From: Rhodococcus sp. HNM0563
GTDB taxonomy: Bacteria > Actinomycetota > Actinomycetes > Mycobacteriales > Mycobacteriaceae
DNA length: 64,000 bases
Direction: 5' to 3'
Assembly: GCF_012726195.1 (NCBI RefSeq)
Contig: NZ_JAASAF010000005.1
Location: forward strand, 395,256-459,255
Positions within the stretch are counted from its first letter, which is position 1, and each line of letters opens with the position of its first letter. The translations under genes were made by a program, and so were the position numbers. Below, one piece after another: positions 27,884 to 34,823 of the stretch. The notes below the pieces were generated by a model. The model was not told the origin of the DNA. It searched no databases and saw only the letters and a program-made list of their open reading frames with translations.

Positions 27884-28567
27884 TCAGCAGGGGGAGTTGA
27901 GCGCGGCGTCGAGGAGTTCCACATCGAGAGGCGCCGACTTCTCGCCTACAGGTGCCTCCCGCAACGTGCGCAGGAGTTCTTCGGCATCAGCGCTCGGTGT
28001 CATGTCGCGGAAATAGGTGCCCAGTGCCAGGTCGACCGTGTCGTCCTGGCGATCGTCGAGGATGAGCTCGGCACACGGCGCCACGAGACGCGCAGTATTC
28101 GCTGCTGCGCGACCGGCTTCGCCGAACCGGACCTGGCCGTGGCATTGCATGTTCTGATCGACGTACACCGGATCGTTGCCCGCTTGCACGTCCGGCGCAC
28201 TCGCAAAGCCGTAGTCGCCGAGTTGCGCCGCTACGGTGGATGCCTGTCCGCGCTGGCCGTTCGCGTTGAACACCCGCACCCGGGTAGCTGCGAGCGGGGC
28301 CGGATCGACATCGAGCATGGTCGAACGGTCCACCACCTGGCCGAGTGGGGCGGGCGGAGGACTATCGGGATCGGTCGATGTGGTGGGCGGCGCAGGGCAA
28401 GCGACGGTGCTCGTGGTGGTGTCGGCCGTGGTGAGTACCGAGGTCCAGACCACGATCGTGCCCGCGGCGAGAACCGCGCCCGCGAGCGCGGCGGGAACCC
28501 ACCGGCGACGATGGAACGGGCGACCGCGCTTGTCGGTTGCACTGCCTTCGGTGATCAGGGAAACCAC
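27884..28567 (-). CDS. cei: Envelope integrity protein Cei (LytR C-terminal domain)
   Basis: 227 aa. A short cytoplasmic start (VVSLITEGSATDKRGRPF), one transmembrane segment (about 25-45, VPAALAGAVLAAGTIVVW), a Thr/Pro-rich linker, and an extracytoplasmic LytR_C domain (VRVFNANGQRGQA onward) match Rv2700 (Cei), which is needed for envelope integrity in M. tuberculosis. Four extracytoplasmic cysteines may form disulfides. GTG 28567 was chosen because AAAGGCAGG precedes it and the N-terminus matches Cei. It is next to suhB as in mycobacteria. Confidence 0.92.
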   Translation of the reverse strand: MVSLITEGSATDKRGRPFHRRRWVPAALAGAVLAAGTIVVWTSVLTTADTTTSTVACPAPPTTSTDPDSPPPAPLGQVVDRSTMLDVDPAPLAATRVRVFNANGQRGQASTVAAQLGDYGFASAPDVQAGNDPVYVDQNMQCHGQVRFGEAGRAAANTARLVAPCAELILDDRQDDTVDLALGTYFRDMTPSADAEELLRTLREAPVGEKSAPLDVELLDAALNSPC

Positions 28568-28934
28568 GCAGGCCTGCCTTTCGTCTCGTCGCGCTGAGTG
28601 CGATGCGTCGTTCACTGTAGAGGGCGGGTCTGTCTGTGCGGCGGAGGCGTACCGCCTCAGAAATGTCACGGTGACCGTGATGTTGGTGACGATTTCCGGT
28701 CGATTCCGGTGGAATCGTGAATCGATTGCATATTCAGCTCTTCTGTCGGCTATTGTTCGGCGGCCGAGCGTCGTCCATCGACGAGGGCGACGGGGTTCGG
28801 GTTCGAGGAATTTCGGGGATACCGACGAGCCGATACCTGTGGGAACTTCACCGCGCTGTCAAGCGTTGCCTTGGCCGGGAGCACCACGGTGGTTCCTGTC
28901 GAGCACCTGTAAGAGGACTAGAGGTAAGAGGGAA
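28568..28934. other. 367-base intergenic region with nested palindromes
   Basis: No gene is seen here. A 15-base palindrome TCACGGTGACCGTGA (28666-28680) and a 17-base one, CGATTCC-GGT-GGAATCG (28701-28717), lie near the middle. TTGCAT (28725-28730) and TATTGT (28750-28755) form a weak promoter-like pair for the DUF4193 gene. The region separates divergent cei and the DUF4193 gene and probably holds both promoters. Confidence 0.5.
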
Positions 28935-29237
28935 ATGGCGACTGACTACGACGCACCGCGGCGGACCGATAGCGACGATGTGTCGGAAGACTCACTCGAA
29001 GAACTGAAGGCACGGCGCAACGAGGCGCAGTCCGCGGTAGTGGACGTCGACGAATCGGACACAGCCGAATCCTTCGAGCTCCCGGGTGCGGACCTGTCCG
29101 GCGAGGAACTCTCGGTGCGGGTGGTGCCGAAGCAGGCCGATGAATTCACCTGCTCGAGCTGCTTCTTGGTGCATCACCGAAGCCGCCTTGCGAGCGAGGA
29201 GGGCGGACAGATGATCTGCCGTGACTGCGCCTGGTGA
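28935..29237 (+). CDS. DUF4193 zinc-ribbon protein (Rv2699c-like)
   Basis: 100 aa. The N-terminal half is acidic and disordered-looking (SDDVSEDSLEELKARRNEAQ). The C-terminal half carries a zinc ribbon: CSSC and CRDC. This matches the DUF4193 family, a small conserved actinobacterial protein (Rv2699c, also 100 aa). ATG 28935 has an AGAGGGAA ribosome site. The function is unknown; a link to RNA polymerase or ribosomes has been suggested for such proteins but cannot be judged here. Confidence 0.92.
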   Translation: MATDYDAPRRTDSDDVSEDSLEELKARRNEAQSAVVDVDESDTAESFELPGADLSGEELSVRVVPKQADEFTCSSCFLVHHRSRLASEEGGQMICRDCAW

Positions 29238-29245
29238 CCATGGGC

Positions 29246-29277
29246 CCGCGCTGAATCGACTCCGCGCTGAATCGACT
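29246..29277. repeat. 16-bp tandem repeat, two copies
   Basis: CCGCGCTGAATCGACT occurs perfectly at 29246-29261 and 29262-29277, just after the DUF4193 stop. Confidence 0.9.
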
Positions 29278-29282
29278 TCGAA

Positions 29283-29322
29283 ACGCCGCAGCAGTGACCT
29301 GAGATGGCCACGGCTGCGGCGT
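29283..29322. terminator. Terminator between the DUF4193 and DUF3093 genes
   Basis: Positions 29283-29296 pair with 29309-29322 with a single mismatch (13 of 14 pairs) around a 12-base loop. The hairpin lies between convergent genes and between two tandem repeats. Confidence 0.7.
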
Positions 29323-29371
29323 AGAAGTATCCGGCGGCGTAGAAGTATCCGGCGGCGTAGAAGTATCCGGC
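29321..29371. repeat. 18-bp tandem repeat, about 2.8 copies
   Basis: GTAGAAGTATCCGGCGGC repeats at 29321-29338 and 29339-29356, then 15 bases of it at 29357-29371, followed by a decayed copy (ATCGAAACATCCGGC) to 29386. It is non-coding, in the gap between convergent genes. Confidence 0.9.
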
Positions 29372-29412
29372 ATCGAAACATCCGGCATGGGAAGACCTGC
29401 TGGGTTACGCGG

Positions 29413-29916
29413 TCAGCTCTTCGAAGGCTCCCCGTGTCCCAGCGCGCCCAGGAGTTCCGCAGGCCGCCTCGTGCTGATCAACCAGTACGGGGTCGGATCC
29501 TCCGGGTCGTCGAGGACGATCAGAGCCATCGTCTTGACCCACGGTCGATGCCGCACGAACGCGGCCGGATCGAGCTGCCTGCCGAGCGCAGAGCTCTTTG
29601 CCGAACCCGGGACCACGACTCCCCTCGAGATCAATTCCACCGGTAGATGAGCCTGGTCGACCACGAGCTCACCGTTGATGACTTCGATACGCCGTCGCGA
29701 GAGCCATACCAGCGTCCACACCGCGCACGGGATCAGCGCGGCATACGGCACCCAGGCGTACATCCCCGGCGCACCCATGTGCAGTTCGGCTGCGAGCAGC
29801 GCTGCGATTCCGATACCGATGGGCCACCACCAGATCGGAACCCACAACCGTTCGGAGTAGGTCGGCGTGTGGGTCAACGAACCGGTGGCGCTGCCGGAGC
29901 TGGAGGTATCAGACAC
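29413..29916 (-). CDS. DUF3093 membrane protein (Rv2698-like)
   Basis: 167 aa. Two adjacent hydrophobic segments (about 28-47, [19 protein letters not shown], and 55-75, [18 protein letters not shown]) are followed by a soluble PH-like domain ([22 protein letters not shown]) ending in [10 protein letters not shown]. This is the DUF3093 arrangement; the function is unknown. GTG 29916 is preceded by TATCCT with a six-base gap, consistent with a leaderless transcript. It is divergent from dut, as in mycobacteria. Confidence 0.88.
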   Translation of the reverse strand: MSDTSSSGSATGSLTHTPTYSERLWVPIWWWPIGIGIAALLAAELHMGAPGMYAWVPYAALIPCAVWTLVWLSRRRIEVINGELVVDQAHLPVELISRGVVVPGSAKSSALGRQLDPAAFVRHRPWVKTMALIVLDDPEDPTPYWLISTRRPAELLGALGHGEPSKS

Positions 29917-29922
29917 GCCACC

Positions 29923-29928
29923 AGGATA
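29923..29928 (-). promoter_or_regulatory. DUF3093 -10 element (leaderless)
   Basis: TATCCT on the minus strand lies six bases before GTG 29916. Confidence 0.5.
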
Positions 29929-29962
29929 GTCGCCTCGAGATGGGGCATCGACATCCGGAGAG

Positions 29963-29968
29963 TAGTCT
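29963..29968 (+). promoter_or_regulatory. dut -10 element (leaderless)
   Basis: TAGTCT lies eight bases before GTG 29977. Confidence 0.5.
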
Positions 29969-29976
29969 CGGTCCAC

Positions 29977-30447
29977 GTGACCGACCTTTCCCCCATCCCG
30001 CTGCGTCGTCTCGACCCGGGCGTCCCCATGCCGACACGGGCGCACTCCGGTGACGCGGGCGTGGATCTGTGTGCTACCTGCGATGTGACGATCGACCCCG
30101 GACAGCGGGTGCTCGTCGGAACCGGAATAGCCGTGGCGTTGCCGGTGGGGACCGTCGGATTGATCCACCCGCGGTCGGGGCTTGCCGCCAAGTTCGGACT
30201 TTCCGTTGTGAACACCCCGGGCACCGTCGATGCCGGCTACCGGGGGGAGATCAAAGTGTGCCTTATCAACCACGACACCGAGCACCCCTTCGAGGTGAGA
30301 CGGGGTGACCGCATCGCACAGCTCCTCGTGCAGCGGGTCGAGCTCGTCGACTTCGTCGAGGTCGACGAACTCGACGACACCCCGCGTGGTGCCGCTGGTC
30401 ACGGCTCGAGTGGTGGCCACGCAGGCCTCCTGACAGAAGGGTCCTGA
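29977..30447 (+). CDS. dut: dUTP diphosphatase Dut
   Basis: 156 aa trimeric dUTPase that cleaves dUTP to dUMP and pyrophosphate, keeping uracil out of DNA and feeding dTMP synthesis. The five motifs are present: [34 protein letters not shown] with the catalytic Asp, RGDRIAQLL, and the flexible C-terminal [15 protein letters not shown] 29977 has TAGTCT eight bases upstream. The DUF3710 gene starts one base after its stop, so the two are an operon. Confidence 0.96.
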   Translation: MTDLSPIPLRRLDPGVPMPTRAHSGDAGVDLCATCDVTIDPGQRVLVGTGIAVALPVGTVGLIHPRSGLAAKFGLSVVNTPGTVDAGYRGEIKVCLINHDTEHPFEVRRGDRIAQLLVQRVELVDFVEVDELDDTPRGAAGHGSSGGHAGLLTEGS

Positions 30448-30448
30448 C

Positions 30449-31273
30449 ATGTTCGGACGACGCCGTAAGAACCGCTCCGACAACTCCGCTGACGCGACGA
30501 CCGACGAATTCGAACGGATCGGAGCTTCCTCTCCGGACGACGACGTCGACGACGATGCAGCGGCCGAGGGCGGCCCGTACGACATCGGCGAGATGGACGA
30601 GGACGAGGTCGGTGGCTCCCGCCTCGACCTCGGCTCCGTGCTCGTCCCGATTCCGCAGGGCGGCCAGATCCAGGTGGAGATGGCGCCCAACGGGAATCCC
30701 CAGGCGGTGCACCTGGTAACGCAGCACGGCCGGATCACGGTCGCGGCCTACGCTGCGCCCAAGTCGCCCGGCCAATGGCGCGAAGTGGCTGCCGAGCTGG
30801 CCGAGACGCTGCGCAACGACAACGCCACCGTGAGCATGGAAACCGGACCGTGGGGCCGGGAACTGCACGGGAGCACCCCGAATGCGGATATGAGGTTCAT
30901 CGGAGTCGACGGCTACCGATGGATGATCCGATGTGTTGCCGCGGGTCCCGCCGGAGCCGCCGCCGCGAACGGTCCGCTGGTCGCAGCAGCCCACGCGGTA
31001 CTTGCCGACACCGTCGTGCGACGAGGCAAGGAACCCCATCCCGTCCGAACGCCTCTGCCGGTCGTCCTTCCTCAGGCGCTTGCGGATCAACTTGTTGCCG
31101 CGCAACAGCAACAACAGCAGGCGTCGCGCCAAGCAGCCGGGCCGCAGCAAGGACAGGCTCGTCCCCAGCAACCAGGAGCCCCGGCCGCCGGACAACAGGC
31201 GCCTCCTGCCCGGCCCCAACCGCGTCCGCGCACCGGTGGGTCGGGGTCGGCCATGCAGCAATTGGGCTTCTGA
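30449..31273 (+). CDS. DUF3710 domain-containing protein (Rv2696c-like)
   Basis: 274 aa cytoplasmic protein. An acidic, disordered N-terminus (about 15-50) precedes the conserved domain (SRLDLGSVLVPIP, QPQAVHL-like and WRMIRCVAAGP-type blocks). The C-terminal 50 residues are Gln/Pro/Ala-rich low-complexity sequence. The function is unknown. It is translationally close to dut (one-base gap), a pairing also seen in mycobacteria. Confidence 0.9.
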   Translation: MFGRRRKNRSDNSADATTDEFERIGASSPDDDVDDDAAAEGGPYDIGEMDEDEVGGSRLDLGSVLVPIPQGGQIQVEMAPNGNPQAVHLVTQHGRITVAAYAAPKSPGQWREVAAELAETLRNDNATVSMETGPWGRELHGSTPNADMRFIGVDGYRWMIRCVAAGPAGAAAANGPLVAAAHAVLADTVVRRGKEPHPVRTPLPVVLPQALADQLVAAQQQQQQASRQAAGPQQGQARPQQPGAPAAGQQAPPARPQPRPRTGGSGSAMQQLGF

Positions 31274-31320
31274 CCCGAAATCAGCTCTTCGGTGGCTCGC
31301 CCCCCCGTGATCGCGCCGCA

Positions 31321-32067
31321 TCACCTCGGCGCGGCGGCCCGTTTCGTACGGGCCGCTGTGTCGAGGGCTGCGAGACATCCCGCGCCGAGCACCGCCGGAT
31401 CCGTTCCGACGTCGGCCAGGGAGATCGTGGTCAGGGCCGCGAACGGCAGCGCTGTGTCCCACTCACGCCCCACCTCGAGGGGATGAACAGCGTCGTCGAC
31501 AGCCGCGGTGATCCCGACGGGCACCGTCACCGAACGCAGTTCGTCGGCGTCGAGGGCCCGGTAGTTCGCGGCCTCTTCCAGCGCCTCGGGAAGATCCGGC
31601 CACTGGGAACTCCACGAGCGTGACAACGTGGCTCCGAGCCACGCCGGACTCGACTCGACCATTGCTGCAGCGACGGACTCCAGACCGTGGGTACGTAGCT
31701 GCGATGCCGTCCAGCGGGCACTCGCTGCGGCGGGGGAATCGTCCGGCTTTCCGGTCCAGGCAGGGAGTGCCGCGAGAACGCCGACTGCCAGGTCCGGGTG
31801 CCTGGCCGCCCAGTGCAACGCGACCGCGGCTCCGATGGACACACCACCGACGAGAACGGGGCCCTCGAGAGCCGCCCGGTCCATGGCTTCGACGTAGCCG
31901 GCAACCACACCGCGAGGATCCGGCTCGACTGCGACCGCGGCGATACCGCGGCGCTGCAGTGGGATGGCGAAGGCATCGTCGGCGAACCTGGCGTCGGACC
32001 CCGTCCCAGGTAGGAGGACTGCGGTAACGACGGAATCGTACGGTGCAGCAGCGGTATCTCGCATCAT
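31321..32067 (-). CDS. Alpha/beta hydrolase (Rv2695-like)
   Basis: 248 aa. LLPGTGSDARF near the N-terminus, the nucleophile elbow GGVSIGAA and DDAVHPLEVG towards the C-terminus fit an alpha/beta hydrolase. The elbow has the form GxSxG (GVSIG). The C-terminal His is not obvious, so catalysis is not assured. Substrate unknown. It converges on the DUF3710 gene and is divergent from the OB-fold gene, as Rv2695 is in M. tuberculosis. Confidence 0.82.
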   Translation of the reverse strand: MMRDTAAAPYDSVVTAVLLPGTGSDARFADDAFAIPLQRRGIAAVAVEPDPRGVVAGYVEAMDRAALEGPVLVGGVSIGAAVALHWAARHPDLAVGVLAALPAWTGKPDDSPAAASARWTASQLRTHGLESVAAAMVESSPAWLGATLSRSWSSQWPDLPEALEEAANYRALDADELRSVTVPVGITAAVDDAVHPLEVGREWDTALPFAALTTISLADVGTDPAVLGAGCLAALDTAARTKRAAAPR

Positions 32068-32201
32068 GAATGTGATCCTGCCGAATCGATTCGAAGGCGG
32101 TCGACCCGGTCTCGGTTGTCTCCCGTGCGGATCGGTCTACAGTGGCGGACGAAGGAAGTGTCGCGGCGCGAAACCCGTGCCGCCCGTTGCAGGAGCGCGC
32201 T

Positions 32202-32579
32202 ATGGCATCCGCCGCAGCCGGCTACATTCGCCGGCTCACCCGCCGCCTCACTGAGGATCTCGAAGACCTCGACGCCGAGGAGATGGCCGAGTCATCACAC
32301 GCGACGGGCGCGTTGCCTGTCGTGTCCTGTACCCGGGGGCAGGAAGTGACGATGTTCGGGCGACTGAGAAGTGTGGAGTCCTCGTCGAAGACTGCTTCTG
32401 CGTCGGTCGAGGCCGAACTCTTCGACGGAACCGACTCGATCCTGCTGGTGTGGATCGGGCGTCGGCGTATACCCGGCATCGAACCCGGCAAGACGCTGCA
32501 GGTGCGCGGCAGGGTCGGCGAGCGGGAGGGCCGCAAAGCCATCTACAACCCGTACTACGAGCTCAGAGATCCGGCCTGA
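32202..32579 (+). CDS. OB-fold nucleic acid-binding protein (Rv2694c-like)
   Basis: 125 aa. The region from about residue 40 (TRGQEVTMFGRLRSVE to KAIYNPYYEL) reads as an OB-fold of the tRNA/RecG anticodon-binding type, with VRGRVGEREGRKAIYNP as a probable binding strand. ATG 32202 follows AGGAG. It lies upstream of the DUF3159 gene and is likely co-transcribed with it. The substrate is unknown. Confidence 0.85.
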   Translation: MASAAAGYIRRLTRRLTEDLEDLDAEEMAESSHATGALPVVSCTRGQEVTMFGRLRSVESSSKTASASVEAELFDGTDSILLVWIGRRRIPGIEPGKTLQVRGRVGEREGRKAIYNPYYELRDPA

Positions 32580-32638
32580 TCGACCGACCTGCAGTTCGGC
32601 GGGAGTCGAGAGAATCCGAGTATGGCACCCTCGTATAC

Positions 32639-33373
32639 GTGAGCGATACCAGTCGGCAGACCCTTCTCGAACAACTCGGTGGACTCAGCGGGTTGGTGTA
32701 TTCGACATTGCCCGTGCTGGTCTTCGTGCCCATCAACAGCGTATGGGGCCTGACTGCCGCGATCTGGTCCGCCATCGGAGTCGCCTGCGGTGTGCTCGTG
32801 TGGCGGTTGATCCGGCGGACACCCATCCAGCCGGCGATCTCCGGATTCATGGGTGTGGCCCTGTGCGCCTTCATTGCGCACCGGACGGGCGATGCCAAGG
32901 GCTACTTCCTGTTCGGCATCTACGCGAGTCTGGTCTACGGCGGCGCGTTCGCGCTGTCGGTGCTTGTGCGCCGGCCCCTCGTCGGCGTGATCTGGGGGAT
33001 GCTCAACGGGCAGGGGTCACGCTGGCGTGCCCATCGGGAGGCGGTGCGCGCGTACGACATCGCGACGGCCGCGTGGGCGCTGGTGTTCATCGCGCGCTAT
33101 CTCGTTCAGAACCACCTCTACGACGAGGATCAGACCGGCTGGCTCGCTGCCGCTCGAATCGGTATGGGATGGCCATTGACGGCGCTCGCATTGCTCGTGA
33201 CCCTCTGGGCTGTCCGCAAGGCCGATAGGCTGGTGGAGTCCACGATGGAGCACGACGAGGGGCAACCGGACCCCACGGGGGCTATGGACTCTACGGTGGC
33301 CGCGGATTCTGCAGCGACCCCGGACACGGCTACCGCGCCGCACGATGCCCGCCCGCGGCACGAGAAGCGCTAA
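32639..33373 (+). CDS. DUF3159 membrane protein (Rv2693c-like)
   Basis: 244 aa. Six or so hydrophobic segments lie between residues 15 and 200 (for example LVYSTLPVLVFVPINSVWGL, AISGFMGVALCAFIAH, and WPLTALALLVTLWAV). The C-terminal 45 residues are Asp/Thr/Ala-rich. This is the DUF3159 family, integral membrane proteins of unknown function. GTG 32639 starts VSDTSRQTLLEQLGG. It converges on ceoC with a four-base overlap. Confidence 0.85.
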   Translation: MSDTSRQTLLEQLGGLSGLVYSTLPVLVFVPINSVWGLTAAIWSAIGVACGVLVWRLIRRTPIQPAISGFMGVALCAFIAHRTGDAKGYFLFGIYASLVYGGAFALSVLVRRPLVGVIWGMLNGQGSRWRAHREAVRAYDIATAAWALVFIARYLVQNHLYDEDQTGWLAAARIGMGWPLTALALLVTLWAVRKADRLVESTMEHDEGQPDPTGAMDSTVAADSAATPDTATAPHDARPRHEKR

Positions 33374-34023
33374 CGCTCGATCAAGGCGCGAAGTTCGTCT
33401 TCGACGTCCTCCGCTGCAACGAACAGCAGTTCATCCCCTCCTTCGAGCGGATCGTCGCCCTGCGGGACGATCACGCGGTCGCCGCGCAGGATCGTCACGA
33501 GCGCGACGTCTCGGGGTAACGCGAGCTTGCGCACCGGTTTGCCTGCAAGAGCGGTGGTGTCCGGGAGCGTGATCTCGACGAGATTCGCGCCCTTCCGCAG
33601 TGTCATCAACCGCACGAGATCGCCGACCGAGACCGCTTCCTCGACGAGCGAGGCCAACATCCTCGGGGTGGAGACCGCCACGTCGACACCCCACGACTCG
33701 TCGAACAGCCATTCGTTGCGCGGGTCGTTGACGCGGGCAACCACACGCGCCACTCCGAACTCCGTGGTTGCGAGCAGGCTCAGCACGAGGTTTGCCTTGT
33801 CGTCGCCCGTCGCTGCGATCACGACGTCGTAATGTTCGAGTCCTGCGGCCTCGAGGAGACTGAGCTCACAGGCATCGCCGTGGACCCACTTCGCATCCGG
33901 CACTGCCGCGGGGTCGACGTGATCGAGCTTGCGCTCGACGAGCATCACCTCATGCTCGTTGCGCAGAAGTTCGCGGGCGATGGAGCGCCCCACCGCGCCT
34001 GCACCTGCGATGACCACCTTCAT
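33370..34023 (-). CDS. ceoC: TrkA-family potassium uptake protein CeoC
   Basis: 217 aa regulator of potassium transport. An N-terminal RCK (NAD-binding) domain carries GAGAVGRSIA near residue 7 and NEHEVMLVERK. A C-terminal RCK_C domain follows (LVEITLPDTTALAGKPV and GDRVIVPQGDDPLEGGDELLFV). ATG 34023 has GAGGACGTG upstream. It is the second gene of a pair with ceoB, 10 bases downstream of its stop; the two probably form a heteromeric gating ring. M. tuberculosis homologue: Rv2692. Confidence 0.95.
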   Translation of the reverse strand: MKVVIAGAGAVGRSIARELLRNEHEVMLVERKLDHVDPAAVPDAKWVHGDACELSLLEAAGLEHYDVVIAATGDDKANLVLSLLATTEFGVARVVARVNDPRNEWLFDESWGVDVAVSTPRMLASLVEEAVSVGDLVRLMTLRKGANLVEITLPDTTALAGKPVRKLALPRDVALVTILRGDRVIVPQGDDPLEGGDELLFVAAEDVEDELRALIER

Positions 34024-34033
34024 CGGCACGTCC

Positions 34034-34702
34034 TCACTCGTCGTTGTCGGCGGGCGGATTCTCGGCCAGCGCAATCGATTCGGCGACGGTTCCCGAGACC
34101 GCCGCGATGTAGACCTGGTCGTCGGCCTGGATCAGGGTTTTCCGGTCCGGGAGCACCCCCGCACCGAACCGGATGAGGAAGGCCACTCTCGCTCCGGTGG
34201 CCGCTTCGAGATCGGTCACCCGCCTTCCGACCCAGTCCTCGTGGACGTTGACCTCGCAGACCGCGACCGAACCCGTCGGATCACGCCAGCGCGCATTCTC
34301 ACTTTCGTGGGTGAGGGTGTGCAGGAGCCGATCTGTGGTCCACGGCACCGTGGCGATGGTGGGAATTCCGAGCCGCTCGTACACAGCGGCACGCTTCGCG
34401 TCGTAGATGCGTGCGACCACACGTTCCACACCGAAGATCTCGCGGGCGGTACGCGCGGCGATGATATTGGAATTGTCTCCGGAGGACACTGCCGCGAAGG
34501 CGTCAGCGCGTTCGATTCCGGCGTCGATGAGGACCTCGCGGTCGAACCCCATCCCGACGACCGTGTGGCCGGGGAAGTGCTCGCCCAGTCGAAGGAACGC
34601 CCCTGCGTCCCGGTCGATGACCGCCACCTCGTGTCCGAGCCGGGTCAGCGCGGTGGCCACCGAGGATCCCACCCGGCCGCAACCCATGACCACCATGTAC
34701 AC
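34034..34702 (-). CDS. ceoB: TrkA-family potassium uptake protein CeoB
   Basis: 222 aa. It has the same RCK architecture as CeoC: GCGRVGSSVA near residue 7, SSGDNSNIIAARTARE, RIYDAKRAAVYERLGIPT and a C-terminal RCK_C domain ending in acidic residues. The fold binds NAD(H) and nucleotides and gates K+ transporters. The Rv2691 product is the closest known relative. It starts at ATG 34702 and is divergent from a KimA-like permease, its likely partner transporter. No channel TrkH gene lies in the window. Confidence 0.95.
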   Translation of the reverse strand: MYMVVMGCGRVGSSVATALTRLGHEVAVIDRDAGAFLRLGEHFPGHTVVGMGFDREVLIDAGIERADAFAAVSSGDNSNIIAARTAREIFGVERVVARIYDAKRAAVYERLGIPTIATVPWTTDRLLHTLTHESENARWRDPTGSVAVCEVNVHEDWVGRRVTDLEAATGARVAFLIRFGAGVLPDRKTLIQADDQVYIAAVSGTVAESIALAENPPADNDE

Positions 34703-34811
34703 CGCGCACTCCGTTCGTCGGCTCGTCCTGCCGAACGGAAACCGTACCGCTCCGACGGCAACAGCGGGCGAAATGACCCGGACAGCGGGTCGGGACCGGC
34801 CCGGTACGGCT

Positions 34812-34817
34812 TAGGCT
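34812..34817 (+). promoter_or_regulatory. Permease -10 element (leaderless)
   Basis: TAGGCT lies six bases before GTG 34824. Confidence 0.5.
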
Positions 34818-34823
34818 GGGCTC

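Noticed and set aside
29413..30738. Single 441-codon minus-strand frame covering the DUF3093 gene and antisense of dut
   Set aside because: Only its last 167 codons match a family. The upstream part is antisense to dut and the DUF3710 gene; a leaderless GTG at 29916 explains the real start.
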